This document shows positions 1-10,300 of a stretch of DNA of 64,000 nt, one piece after another; the first letter of the stretch is position 1, and every line of letters starts with the position of its first letter. The notes under the pieces are model-generated. The model was not told where the DNA came from. It worked only from the letters and a program-made list of their open reading frames with translations, and searched no databases. The translations under genes were made by a program, and so were the position numbers. The DNA is from Acanthosepion esculentum (lineage: Eukaryota > Mollusca > Cephalopoda > Sepiida > Sepiidae), in NCBI GenBank assembly GCA_964036315.1, contig OZ038510.1, positions 80,141,849-80,205,848 of the forward strand, given 5' to 3'.

Positions 1-369
1 TCATCAAGGTTCTGAAGGAAAACACCGCATAAAAGGAGAGCATCTCGTCGTATTATTCCTTTTATCTTGCTAACTGTTCACGCATTAGAAGGACCAAGAG
101 TCGCTCAAGGTAGACGGTTACTGGGAGTTGTTTTAAGGACTAAGGATAAGGTAAGAAGTGCATTTTATGAGAACACGTAGAAAAGAAAACGATTAACAAT
201 AGACTTGAAGAGATTAAGATCGTAGCGGTGAAGGGAACACCTTATCGGGAGTCGGTTTCACGAAGAAAAGATTTTAAATAACAATAAAGGTTTAATAATA
301 CTACTCCCCCAAGTAATGTAACTCATTGCATTTTTTTGGCCTCCCGTTTTCCGCTGTCATGAAATGATT
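1..369. other. Unassigned AT-rich DNA at the window start
   Basis: No open frame of coding character, RNA gene or repeat seen elsewhere in the window was recognised here. The last ~40 bases may be a degraded upstream part of the LINE fragment that follows. Confidence 0.5.
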
Positions 370-574
370 ATATTGTAGCTATTGATGGGTCTACTGATAG
401 TTGTCGCGTCAGACAGTTTTTCTCTGCAGAATCCTTCTTGCACGTTTATAAATCTACCATTCGTGCGTCCATTGAATATTGCTGCCATATCAGGTCTGGC
501 AATCCTGCTATATATCACGAGATTCTCAACAAAATCCAAAGGAGAGTCTGTACTGTACTTACATGCAAACAACT

Positions 575-576
<2 letters not shown>
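370..576 (+). pseudogene. Jockey-type non-LTR retrotransposon, RT 3' fragment
   Basis: One frame reads FSAESFLHVYKSTIRAS then IEYCCHIRSGNPAIYHEI and LNKIQRRVC. This matches the conserved stretch after the reverse-transcriptase palm domain of jockey/CR1-type LINEs, where the usual form is KSxIRPxxEYCCHIWSG. Related sequence recurs at 18.95-19.46, 22.8-23.1, 54.5-55.7 and 58.5-58.8 kb. The fragment is about 60 codons, has no start, and runs directly into a (TA)n tract, so it is a dead 5'- and 3'-truncated copy. The family identification is from motif recognition; the exact clade is not certain. Confidence 0.75.

Positions 577-635
<59 letters not shown>
577..635. repeat. (TA)n microsatellite
   Basis: Uninterrupted TA dinucleotides, about 29 copies. 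It separates the LINE fragment from the first copy of the TA-flanked dispersed repeat. Confidence 0.97.
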
Positions 636-638
<3 letters not shown>

Positions 639-916
639 GAAATATAGTCTTAAAGTGTGGTATATTTATGGGATAAAGTGCTCAATATCAGAGATAGAGC
701 GTGTGTAAATATAAAAGTGAACATAGAATTCAACACTTAGAGGCGACAGTCTGTTTCATGCTAGATGCAATCGTCAGGCCACGGCTATTTATATATACGG
801 GTCAGTGGTGCATTGTGGGTAGTCTATTTTGGCAGATATTTTACCGGAAGTCGTTTATTTGTGTCAAATTATTTTGCTTGTTTTTATTTAATTTATTTTT
901 GTTTTTTATCATTATC

Positions 917-918
<2 letters not shown>
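636..918 (+). repeat. TA-flanked dispersed repeat, copy 1
   Basis: Shares long blocks with the copy at 983-1215 (aggcgacagtctgtttca, gtcagtggtgcattgtgg, ccggaagtcg) and, in its first ~145 bases, with the inverted copy at 1217-1372. Both edges are (TA)n tracts. No protein frame or tRNA-like promoter boxes were seen, so the class is unknown; a small non-autonomous element ending in TA repeats is the simplest reading. Confidence 0.8.

Positions 919-982
<64 letters not shown>
919..982. repeat. (TA)n microsatellite
   Basis: About 32 TA copies between copies 1 and 2 of the TA-flanked repeat. Confidence 0.97.
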
Positions 983-987
<5 letters not shown>

Positions 988-1216
988 GACATGGAAGTCA
1001 GCACTTAGAGGCGACAGTCTGTTTCATGCTAGTGCAATCGTCAGGCAACTAGTGCTGTTATTTTTCTCGGCTATTTATATATAAGGGTCAGTGGTGCATT
1101 GTGGGTAATCTATTTTGGCGGTTATTTTTACCGGAAGTCGCTTATTTGTTTATTTTTAATTTATTTATGCCAAATTATTTTGCTTGTTTTTCTTTGTTTT
1201 TTTTTTTATCTTATAT
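983..1216 (+). repeat. TA-flanked dispersed repeat, copy 2
   Basis: Direct repeat of copy 1 with the first ~100 bases missing. Its first 73 bases (987-1059) form an almost perfect inverted repeat with 1217-1289. Relative to copy 1 it carries an extra caactagtgctgttattt block near 1047. Confidence 0.8.
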
Positions 1217-1369
1217 AACAGCACTAGTTGCCTGACGATTGCACTAGCATGAAACAGACTGTCGCCTCTAAGTGTTGACTTCCATGTCCACTTTTATATT
1301 TACACACGCTCTATCTCTGATATTGAGCACTTTATCCCATAAATATAACACACTTTAAGACTATATTTC

Positions 1370-1372
<3 letters not shown>
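1217..1372 (-). repeat. TA-flanked dispersed repeat, inverted copy 3
   Basis: Reverse complement of the left part of copies 1 and 2, reading into a (TA)n tract at 1373-1406. The minus-strand block with gctcaatatcagagatag matches 680-700 on the plus strand. A more diverged copy in the same orientation lies at 24888-25028, also between (TA)n tracts. Confidence 0.8.

Positions 1373-1406
<34 letters not shown>
1373..1406. repeat. (TA)n microsatellite
   Basis: About 17 TA copies at the outer edge of the inverted copy. Confidence 0.95.
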
Positions 1407-1409
<3 letters not shown>

Positions 1410-1571
1410 AGAATTGGACATAGCCCGACAATTTATTTAAAGACATTTATATTATGTTTAACGTTCTTTTTATAGATACATGTATTTAAGCAAATGCTCT
1501 GTTTTATAATAAACAGTATTAAATAACATTTACCGGCCTGAATGTCCGAGAAATTTTCATAGAAAATTTTT

Positions 1572-1650
1572 CGCTCTCCGACAGGAATCGAACCTGTATC
1601 CTATACGGAACCATCATTTCGCGTGATGTGCCTTAACCTTTCGGCTACAT
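1572..1650 (-). pseudogene. tRNA-Ser(CGA)-like pseudogene or tRNA-derived SINE head
   Basis: Read on the minus strand, A box tagccgaaagg and B box ggttcgattcc fit the Pol III consensus. A 3-bp D stem (gcc/ggc), a perfect 5-bp anticodon stem (catca/tgatg), a variable arm with a tcc/gga stem and a perfect T arm (acagg/cctgt) can be drawn. The loop cgcgaaa gives anticodon CGA, and the long variable arm agrees with tRNA-Ser. Position 33 is G where tRNAs have U, and the 5' acceptor strand does not pair with the 3' strand. It is therefore a degenerate tRNA or SINE head, not a working gene. Confidence 0.7.
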
Positions 1651-1659
1651 TATTATATT

Positions 1660-2509
1660 ATACACACACATATACACACACAACCTCTGCTTGGTTTTTG
1701 GAATGCGTCTTTGGCTATGCCAATACGCTTTCGGATTTAAATGTCACCCTTTCCGTCCTCTTCTAAAACACTTCCGCACTTGTTAGATTTTGGTACCTCC
1801 GATTCTCAATTCGCATTTTGAGCGCATCCTTCGGCCTACAATCCATGTTGTCTGCCTTCTTGCAGCCGGTGTTTAATCTTTTCTTCCCGCTTTCTTTAAC
1901 TACCTTCTCTAGTTTTCTTTTTTTTTTTTTTTAGATTTCTTTCTGTGCAAAACAAAAACTAACTTACAATCTAAAAAATATTTTCTGTCTTTAAATAACC
2001 TACAAAAGGTTGATAAACCTAAAAGCAAAAAAAACGAGTCAACAAAAAAATCTTACACCACCAGCACATCTATATAGTTTTTCAGTTCTTGTCTCAGTGG
2101 AATCAACTAACTTCCACCTTTGACGTTTTTATTATTCCCTCGTTTCCATAAACACCCTCTTGGCAGACACATCGCGACAGGAGTCGATTTAAAAGACGCT
2201 TTCATTTGCCCTTGATGTCGTCTCATTTTATTGTTCAACTTTTCTGAGGTTAACCTCTTCACACACATTTTATTTCCATTATATTATTTGTGCAATTTAC
2301 AATAATAGGCCGATTTTGTCAGTAACGCCTACTTCCTTTCCTCCTCCTTACGAACAATAATTTTTCCTGTTTGCAACGTAATTCTATAGTAAAAACTATT
2401 AGCAATGTATTTCTATAGTGAAAAACATTAGCGATGGATTTATATAGGTGCCTCCCAAAAAAGTCTTACCTAAAGTTTAAAATGCATTTTAAAAACGAAA
2501 AGGAAAGCT
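1660..2509. other. Unassigned AT-rich DNA
   Basis: A short imperfect (CA)n patch near 1662-1682 and a poly-T tract near 1917-1932 are present. No coding frame, RNA gene or copy of another repeat was recognised. Confidence 0.5.
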
Positions 2510-2576
2510 TTCATTATAGTATTAACTCGAAGTTAATTGATTAAATTTAATATTTCCAATGAGTAAATATTTTTTC
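2510..2576 (+). repeat. AT-rich dispersed repeat D1, left part
   Basis: The block gattaaatttaatatttcca also occurs at about 28190 and, slightly changed, just right of the Tc1 element at 48480. The repeat is interrupted here and appears to resume near 2862 (aaaatactttgctgtatttc), which suggests that the antisense SINE between them inserted into it. Confidence 0.55.
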
Positions 2577-2624
2577 GGCCATTATCGATCATAGAATCAA
2601 TGAAATTGATTCTTTTCTTAGTTG

Positions 2625-2861
2625 TCTAGTATGCACTTCACCAGGGCGACATACAATTTTGAATTCCGAGTTACCCTTTTCTTAGACCGTTTCCCACTTA
2701 AGGCTACTGAAACCAGTCCTACCATTTACCTGTAGCTTTAGAGCAGTATTCATACCTTTCCCAAAGGGTTAGTTTCACGTACCGAAATGTAATGAACTGG
2801 ACTGGAATTCGAACTCAGCACTCCCGATTCCTCAATCCGAGCTGCAATCCATTATTCAATA
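2625..2861 (-). mobile_element. tRNA-derived SINE, antisense copy
   Basis: On the minus strand the head contains an A-box region (ataatggattgcagctcgg) and B box gttcgaattcc. It is followed by the family body: attacatttcggtacgtg, then gggaaaggtatgaat, then ggtaaatggtaggac. The same order is seen in the copies at 18361 and 57095. It is more diverged than those copies and its distal end is hard to place. Confidence 0.7.
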
Positions 2862-3100
2862 ACTAAAATACTTTGCTGTATTTCAAACCGAATTTAAATT
2901 TATTGGAATAATTTTTTTTTTCGAAAACATCGGCCACATTGACAAATCTGTCAGCACAATATAATTCTCTTTATTAAAAAAAAACTTAAAAAAATAAAAT
3001 ATACTTTTCTGAAACTTAATTTGAGAAAGATTAATTGATTCCAAAAGTTTAATTAATCTGAATGAAAACAAATATTATTTTTAGTTTAAAATATCCTAGA
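2862..3100 (+). repeat. AT-rich dispersed repeat D1, right part
   Basis: Collinear with 48505-48760: shared blocks include ttttgctgtatttt, tttacattgact, aaaataaaatatactttt and attaatctga. The third copy at 28170-28262 covers only the left part. No promoter boxes or protein frame are evident. Confidence 0.6.
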
Positions 3101-3978
3101 AAAGCATTTTTTAACACGGAAGTGAGTGTTTCTATGAGGTCTTGGGAGATTTTTCGATAACTTAATGTTTGGTATTTTTAAGTAAAGGGCACATAACTGT
3201 ATAAATAACCCGATGAATTGTTATATAGGAATAAAGTGTCGCTGCCGATACTTGATTTTTGAACATAGATCGCCAGTGAGCAAACACAGGCGATCCTATT
3301 ATTGAATTCAGTAGACAACGTGACCATAGAGGAAACGCATATATGTAGAAAGTGGCTGACGACACGATCGCCATTCCTAGTCTATCCTCTATTACTATAC
3401 GAACCGCTATTCTCTACTCCATTCACTATATTATTTCTCTATTCGGATCACTATACGGTTTACTGTTCGAGCGAATATTATCGAGTAAGTACTATTACTG
3501 CGAATGTCATTCGAAGGCGTCTGACACCAGTATTGTTCAACGGCGTTACTATAGTTGTATCTGCGATTACAAAGACTCTACTACAACGAGCATTACGAAA
3601 GTGATAACGAGTGTTCGTTGACATCACAAAAAGAATACGAAGAAATTTTTTATATAATTTTAGCTACCGATTAATCTTAAAAAATTAGGAAAATCTTCTG
3701 AGTAATCGATGATTTTACTGAATTTATTGTACTTTGGCTTTATAGTCTTATCTACGATGACGCCTGATGAGGAAATGTTGAAAATTACCATTAATTTTAA
3801 ATTTACTATATTAAGCGCCCTTATATTCTGATAATGTCCTGTATGGACATCCGTACATAAAAATTTAAACTTCTTTTTAAATTAGCAGATGTCGCTGAAA
3901 TTATTAACCTTTTCCATTGATGATTAGTAAATATAGTTTTTTTTAATAAGTAAATATAGTTGTTGTTGTTGTCGTTGG
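3101..3978. other. Unassigned DNA with weak similarity to 51.1 kb
   Basis: No gene was recognised. A block at about 3847-3955 (ttccattgatgattagtaaa) resembles 51105-51225 (ttccatttatgatgagtaag) and may be an old dispersed repeat. Near 3754 the string cctgatgaggaaatgttg then aaaa resembles a hammerhead-like core seen at other loci in the window. Confidence 0.4.
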
Positions 3979-4262
3979 GAGGTACGGTGGCGTAATGGAT
4001 AGCATCTAGGATTGAGAAATCGGAGAGCCGAGTTCGAATTCCAGTCAAAACCATTACATTCACTTACGTGCTAATACCCTTTGGAAAAGCCATGGATCCT
4101 CTTCTTTTTGATACAGCATAGGCGATCATTTATTTCTTCGATACATGACTGGCGAGGTAGATATTTAACCACAGTAGGTTGCCATTTATTTCTGCGGTAG
4201 TCGAGTTGCAATCCAAGGCTATAAAAACCGTTTTTTCCTGCTGTTTGCCCATAGGTACAGTT
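3979..4262 (+). mobile_element. tRNA-derived SINE with inverted body
   Basis: The head on the plus strand has A box tggcgtaatgg and B box gttcgaattcc and resembles a tRNA-Arg-type head, followed by cattacattcacttacgtg. From about 4086 to 4258 the sequence is the reverse complement of the SINE body seen at 18490-18670 (minus strand: tatagccttggattgcaac, then ggcaacctactg, then agtcatgtatcga). Head and body are therefore head-to-head, through inversion or two nested insertions. The 169-bp satellite starts about 60 bases further on. Confidence 0.75.
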
Positions 4263-4320
4263 CATTGTGCACCAGACATTAATGTTACAAAAAGGATGGA
4301 TTTCGACGAAAGCCACATAC

Positions 4321-7300
4321 TTCACTTGCTCAAAGCCATTTGTAACAATTGGTCTTGGGAAACGGTTGCACACAGCCGAGAGTTTAGATATTTCTGAACG
4401 GGTTTCGCATCATGCATGACATGCATATGAAAGTCTCGATCTGACGAAGATATTTAAGGACATGATGATCTTTGCCAAGACCATCAGGTTTCATTCGTTC
4501 AAAGCCTTTTTAAACGATTGATCTTAGGAAGCGGTTGTATACAGCCGAGAGTTTAGATATTTCTGAACGGGTTTGGCATCATGCATGACATGCATATGAA
4601 AGTCTCGATCTGACGAAGATATTTAAGGACATGATGATCTTTGCCAAGACCCTCAGGTTTCATTCGTTCAAAGCCTTTTTAAACCATTGATCTTAGGAAG
4701 CGGTTGTATACAGCCGAGAGTTTAGATATTTCTGAACGGGTTTGGCATCATGCATGGCATCCATATGAAAGTCTCGATCTGACGAAGATATTTAAGAACA
4801 TGATGATCTTTGCCAAGACCCTCAGGTTTCATTCGTTCAAAGCCTTTTTAAACCATTGATCTTAGGAAGCGGTTGTATACAGCCGAGAGTTTAGATATTT
4901 CTGAACGGGTTTCGCATCATGCATGACATGCATATGAAAGTCTCGATCTGACGAAGATATTTAAGGACATGATGATCTTTGCCAAGACCATCAGGTTTCA
5001 TTCGTTCAAAGCCTTTTTAAACGATTGATCTTAGGAAGCGGTTGTATACAGCCGAGAGTTTAGATATTTCTGAACGGGTTTGGTATCATGCATGGCATCC
5101 ATATGAAAGTCTCGATCTGACGAAGATATTTAAGGACATGATGATCTTTGCCAAGACCCTCAGGTTTCATTCGTTCAAAGCCTTTTTAAACCATTGATCT
5201 TAGGAAGCGGTTGTATACAGCCGAGAGTTTAGATATTTCTGAACGGGTTTGGCATCATGCATGGCATCCATATGAAAGTCTCGATCTGACGAAGATATTT
5301 AAGAACATGATGATCTTTGCCAAGACCCTCAGGTTTCATTCGTTCAAAGCCTTTTTAAACCATTGATCTTAGGAAGCGGTTGTATACAGCCGAGAGTTTA
5401 GATATTTCTGAACGGGTTTGGCATCATGCATGACATGCATATGAAAGTCTCGATCTGACGAAGATATTTAAGGACATGATGATCTTTGCCAAGACCCTCA
5501 GGTTTCATTCGTTCAAAGCCTTTTTAAACCATTGATCTTAGGAAGCGGTTGTATACAGCCGAGAGTTTAGATATTTCTGAACGGGTTTGGCATCATGCAT
5601 GACATGCATATGAAAGTCTCGATCTGACGAAGATATTTAAGGACATGATGATCTTTGCCAAGACCATCAGGTTTCATTCGTTCAAAGCCTTTTTAAACCA
5701 TTGATCTTAGGAAGCGGTTGTATACAGCCGAGAGTTTAGATATTTCTGAACGGGTTTGGCATCATGCATGGCATCCATATGAAAGTCTCGATCTGACGAA
5801 GATATTTAAGGACATGATGATCTTTGCCAAGACCCTCAGGTTTCATTCGTTCAAAGCCTTTTTAAACCATTGATCTTAGGAAGCGGTTGTATACAGCCGA
5901 GTGTTTAGATATTTCTGAACGGGTTTCGCAACATGCATATGAACGTCTCGATCTGACGAAGATATTTAAGGACATGATGATCTTTGCCAAGACCATCAGG
6001 TTTCATTCGTTCAAAGCCTTTTTAAACCATTGATCTTAGGAAGCGGTTGTATACAGCCGAGAGTTTAGATATTTCTGAACGGGTTTGGCATCATGCATGA
6101 CATGCATATGAAAGTCTCGATCTGACGAAGATATTTAAGGACATGATGATCTTTGCCAAGACCATCAGGTTTCATTCGTTCAAAGCCTTTTTAAACCATT
6201 GATCTTAGGAAGCGGTTGTATACAGCCGAGAGTTTAGATATTTCTGAACGGGTTTGGCATCATGCATGGCATCCATATGAAAGTCTCGATCTGACGAAGA
6301 TATTTAAGGACATGATGATCTTTGCCAAGACCATCAGGTTTCATTCGTTCAAAGCCTTTTTAAACCATTGATCTTAGGAAGCGGTTGTATACAGCCGAGA
6401 GTTTAGATATTTCTGAACGGGTTTGGCATCATGCATGGCATCCATATGAAAGTCTCGATCTGACGAAGATATTTAAGGACATGATGATCTTTGCCAAGAC
6501 CATCAGGTTTCATTCGTTCAAAGCCTTTTTAAACCATTGATCTTAGGAAGCGGTTGTATACAGCCGAGAGTTTAGATATTTCTGAACGGGTTTGGCATCA
6601 TGCATGGCATCCATATGAAAGTCTCGATCTGACGAAGATATTTAAGGACATGATGATCTTTGCCAAGACCCTCAGGTTTCATTCGTTCAAAGCCTTTTTA
6701 AACCATTGATCTTAGGAAGCGGTTGTATACAGCCGAGAGTTTAGATATTTCTGAACGGGTTTGGCATCATGCATGGCATCCATATGAAAGTCTCGATCTG
6801 ACGAAGATATTTAAGGACATGATGATCTTTGCCAAGACCCCCAGGTTTCATTCGTTCAAAGCCTTTTTAAACCATTGATCTTAGGAAGCGGTTGTATACA
6901 GCCGAGAGTTTAGATATTTCTGAACGGGTTTGGCATCATGCATGGCATCCATATGAAAGTCTCGATCTGACGAAGATATTTAAGGACATGATGATCTTTG
7001 CCAAGACCCTCAGGTTTCATTCGTTCAAAGCCTTTTTAAACCATTGATCTTAGGAAGCGGTTGTATACAGCCGAGAGTTTAGATATTTCTGAACGGGTTT
7101 CGCATCATGCATATGAACGTCTCGATCTGACGAAGATATTTAAGGACATGATGATCTTTGCCAAGACCATCAGGTTTCATTCGTTCAAAGCCTTTTTAAA
7201 CCATTGATCTTAGGAAGCGGTTGTATACAGCCGAGAGTTTAGATATTTCTGAACGGGTTTGGCATCATGCATGACATGCATATGAAAGTCTCGATCTGAC

Positions 7301-10300
7301 GAAGATATTTAAGGACATGATGATCTTTGCCAAGACCCTCAGGTTTCATTCGTTCAAAGCCTTTTTAAACCATTGATCTTAGGAAGCGGTTGTATACAGC
7401 CGAGAGTTTAGATATTTCTGAACGGGTTTGGCATCATGCATGGCATCCATATGAAAGTCTCGATCTGACGAAGATATTTAAGGACATGATGATCTTTGCC
7501 AAGACCATCAGGTTTCATTCGTTCAAAGCCTTTTTAAACCATTGATCTTAGGAAGCGGTTGTATACAGCCGAGAGTTTAGATATTTCTGAACGGGTTTGG
7601 CATCATGCATGGCATCCATATGAAAGTCTCGATCTGACGAAGATATTTAAGGACATGATGATCTTTGCCAAGACCATCAGGTTTCATTCGTTCAAAGCCT
7701 TTTTAAACCATTGATCTTAGGAAGCGGTTGTATAAAGCCGAGAGTTTAGATATTTCTGAACGGGTTTGGCATCATGCATGGCATCCATATGAAAGTCTCG
7801 ATCTGACGAAGATATTTAAGGACATGATGATCTTTGCCAAGACCCTCAGGTTTCATTCGTTCAAAGCCTTTTTAAACCATTGATCTTAGGAAGCGGTTGT
7901 ATACAGCCGAGAGTTTAGATATTTCTGAACGGGTTTGGCATCATGCATGGCATCCATATGAAAGTCTCGATCTGACGAAGATATTTAAGGACATGATGAT
8001 CTTTGCCAAGACCCTCAGGTTTCATTCGTTCAAAGCCTTTTTAAACCATTGATCTTAGGAAGCGGTTGTATACAGCCGAGAGTTTAGATATTTCTGAACG
8101 GGTTTCGCATCATGCATGACATGCATATGAAAGTCTCGATCTGACGAAGATATTTAAGGACATGATGATCTTTGCCAAGACCATCAGGTTTCATTCGTTC
8201 AAAGCCTTTTTAAACGATTGATCTTAGGAAGCGGTTGTATACAGCAGAGAGTTTAGATATTTCTGAACGGGTTTGGCATCATGCATGGCATCCATATGAA
8301 AGTCTCGATCTGACGAAGATATTTAAGAACATGATGATCTTTGCCAAGAACCTCAGGTTGAATTCGCTCAAAGCCTTTTTAAACCATTGATCTTAGGAAG
8401 CGGTTGTATACAGCCGAGAGTTTAGATATTTCTGAACGGGTTTCGCATCATGCATGACATGCATATGAAAGTCTCGATCTGACGAAGATATTTAAGGACA
8501 TGATGATCTTTGCCAAGACCATCAGGTTTCATTCGTTCAAAGCCTTTTTAAACGATTGATCTTAGGAAGCGGTTGTATACAGCCGAGAGTTTAGATATTT
8601 CTGAACGGGTTTGGCATCATGCATGACATGCATATGAAAGTCTCGATCTGACGAAGATATTTAAGGACATGATGATCTTTGCTAAGACCCTCAGGTTTCA
8701 TTCGTTCAAAGCCTTTATAAACGATTGATCTTAGGAAGCGGTTGTATACAGCCGAGAGATTAGATATTTCTGAACGGGTTTCGCATCATGCATGACATGC
8801 ATATGAAAGTCTCGATCTGACGAAGATATTTAAGGACATGATGATCTTTGCCAAGACCCTCAGGTTTCATTCGTTCAAAACCTTTTTAAACGATTGATCT
8901 TAGGAAGCGGTTGTATACAGCCGAGAGTTTAGATATTTCTGAACGGGTTTGGCATCATGCATGGCATCCATATGAAAGGCTCGATCTGACGAAGATATTT
9001 AAGAACATGATGATCTTTGCTAAGACCCTCAGGTTTCATTCGTTCAAAGCCCTTTTAAACGATTGATCTTAGGAAGCGGTTGTATACAGCCGAGAGTTTA
9101 GATATTTTTGAACGGTTTTGGCATCATGCATGGCATCCATCTGAAAGTCTCGATCTGACGAAGATATTTAAGAACATTATGATCTTTACTAAGACACTCA
9201 GGTTTCATTCGTTCAAAACCTTTTTAAACGATTGATATTAGGAAGCGGTTGTATACAGCCGAGTGTTTAGATATTTCTGAACGGGTTTGGCATCAAGTAT
9301 GACATGCATATGAAAGTCTCGATCTGACGAAGATATTTAAGGACATGATGATCTTTGCCAAGACCCTCAGGTTTCATTCGTTCAAAGCCTTTTTAAACGA
9401 TTGATCTTAGGAAGCGGTTGTATACAGCCGAGAGTTTAGATATTTCTGAACGGGTTTCGCATCATGCATGACATGCATATGAAAGTCTCGATCTGACGAA
9501 GATATTTATGGACATGATGATCTTTGCCAAGACCCTCAGGTTTCATTCGTTCAAAACCTTTTTAAACGATTGATCATAGGAAGCGGTTGTATACAGCCGA
9601 GAGTTTAGATATCTCTGAACGGGTTTCGCATCATGCATGACATGCATATGAAAGTCTCGATCTGACGAAGATATTTAAGGACATGATGATCTTTGCCAAG
9701 ACCTTCAGGTTTAATTCATTCAAAGCCTTTTTAAACGATTGATCTTAGGAAGCGGTTGTATACAGCCGAGAGTTTAGATATTTCTGAACGTGTTTCGCAT
9801 CATGCATGACATGCATATGAAAGTCTCGATCTGACGAAGATATTTAAGGACATGATGATCTTTGCCAAGACCCTCAGGTTTCATTCGTTCAAAGCCTTTT
9901 TAAACGATTGATCTTAGGAAGCGGTTGTATACAGCCGAGAGTTTAAATATTTCTGAACGGGTTTGGCATCATGCATGACATGCATATGAAAGTCTCGATC
10001 TGACGAAGATATTTAAGGACATGATGATCTTTGCCAAGACCCTCAGGTTTCATTCGTTCAAAGCCTTTTTAAACCATTGATCTTAGGAAGCGGTTGTATA
10101 CAGCCGAGAGTTTAGATATTTCTGAACGGGTTTGGCATCATGCATGGCATCCATATGAAAGTCTCGATCTGACGAAGATATTTAAGGACATGATGATCTT
10201 TGCCAAGACCATCAGGTTTCATTCGTTCAAAGCCTTTTTAAACCATTGATCTTAGGAAGCGGTTGTATACAGCCGAGAGTTTAGATATTTCTGAACGGGT

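Noticed and set aside
577..635. Frames rich in YIYIYI near every (TA)n tract
   Set aside because: They are microsatellite translations present on both strands at about ten places.
3302..3621. Two overlapping frames of 100 and 89 codons
   Set aside because: They overlap each other in different frames, lack domains and have no start context; probably chance.
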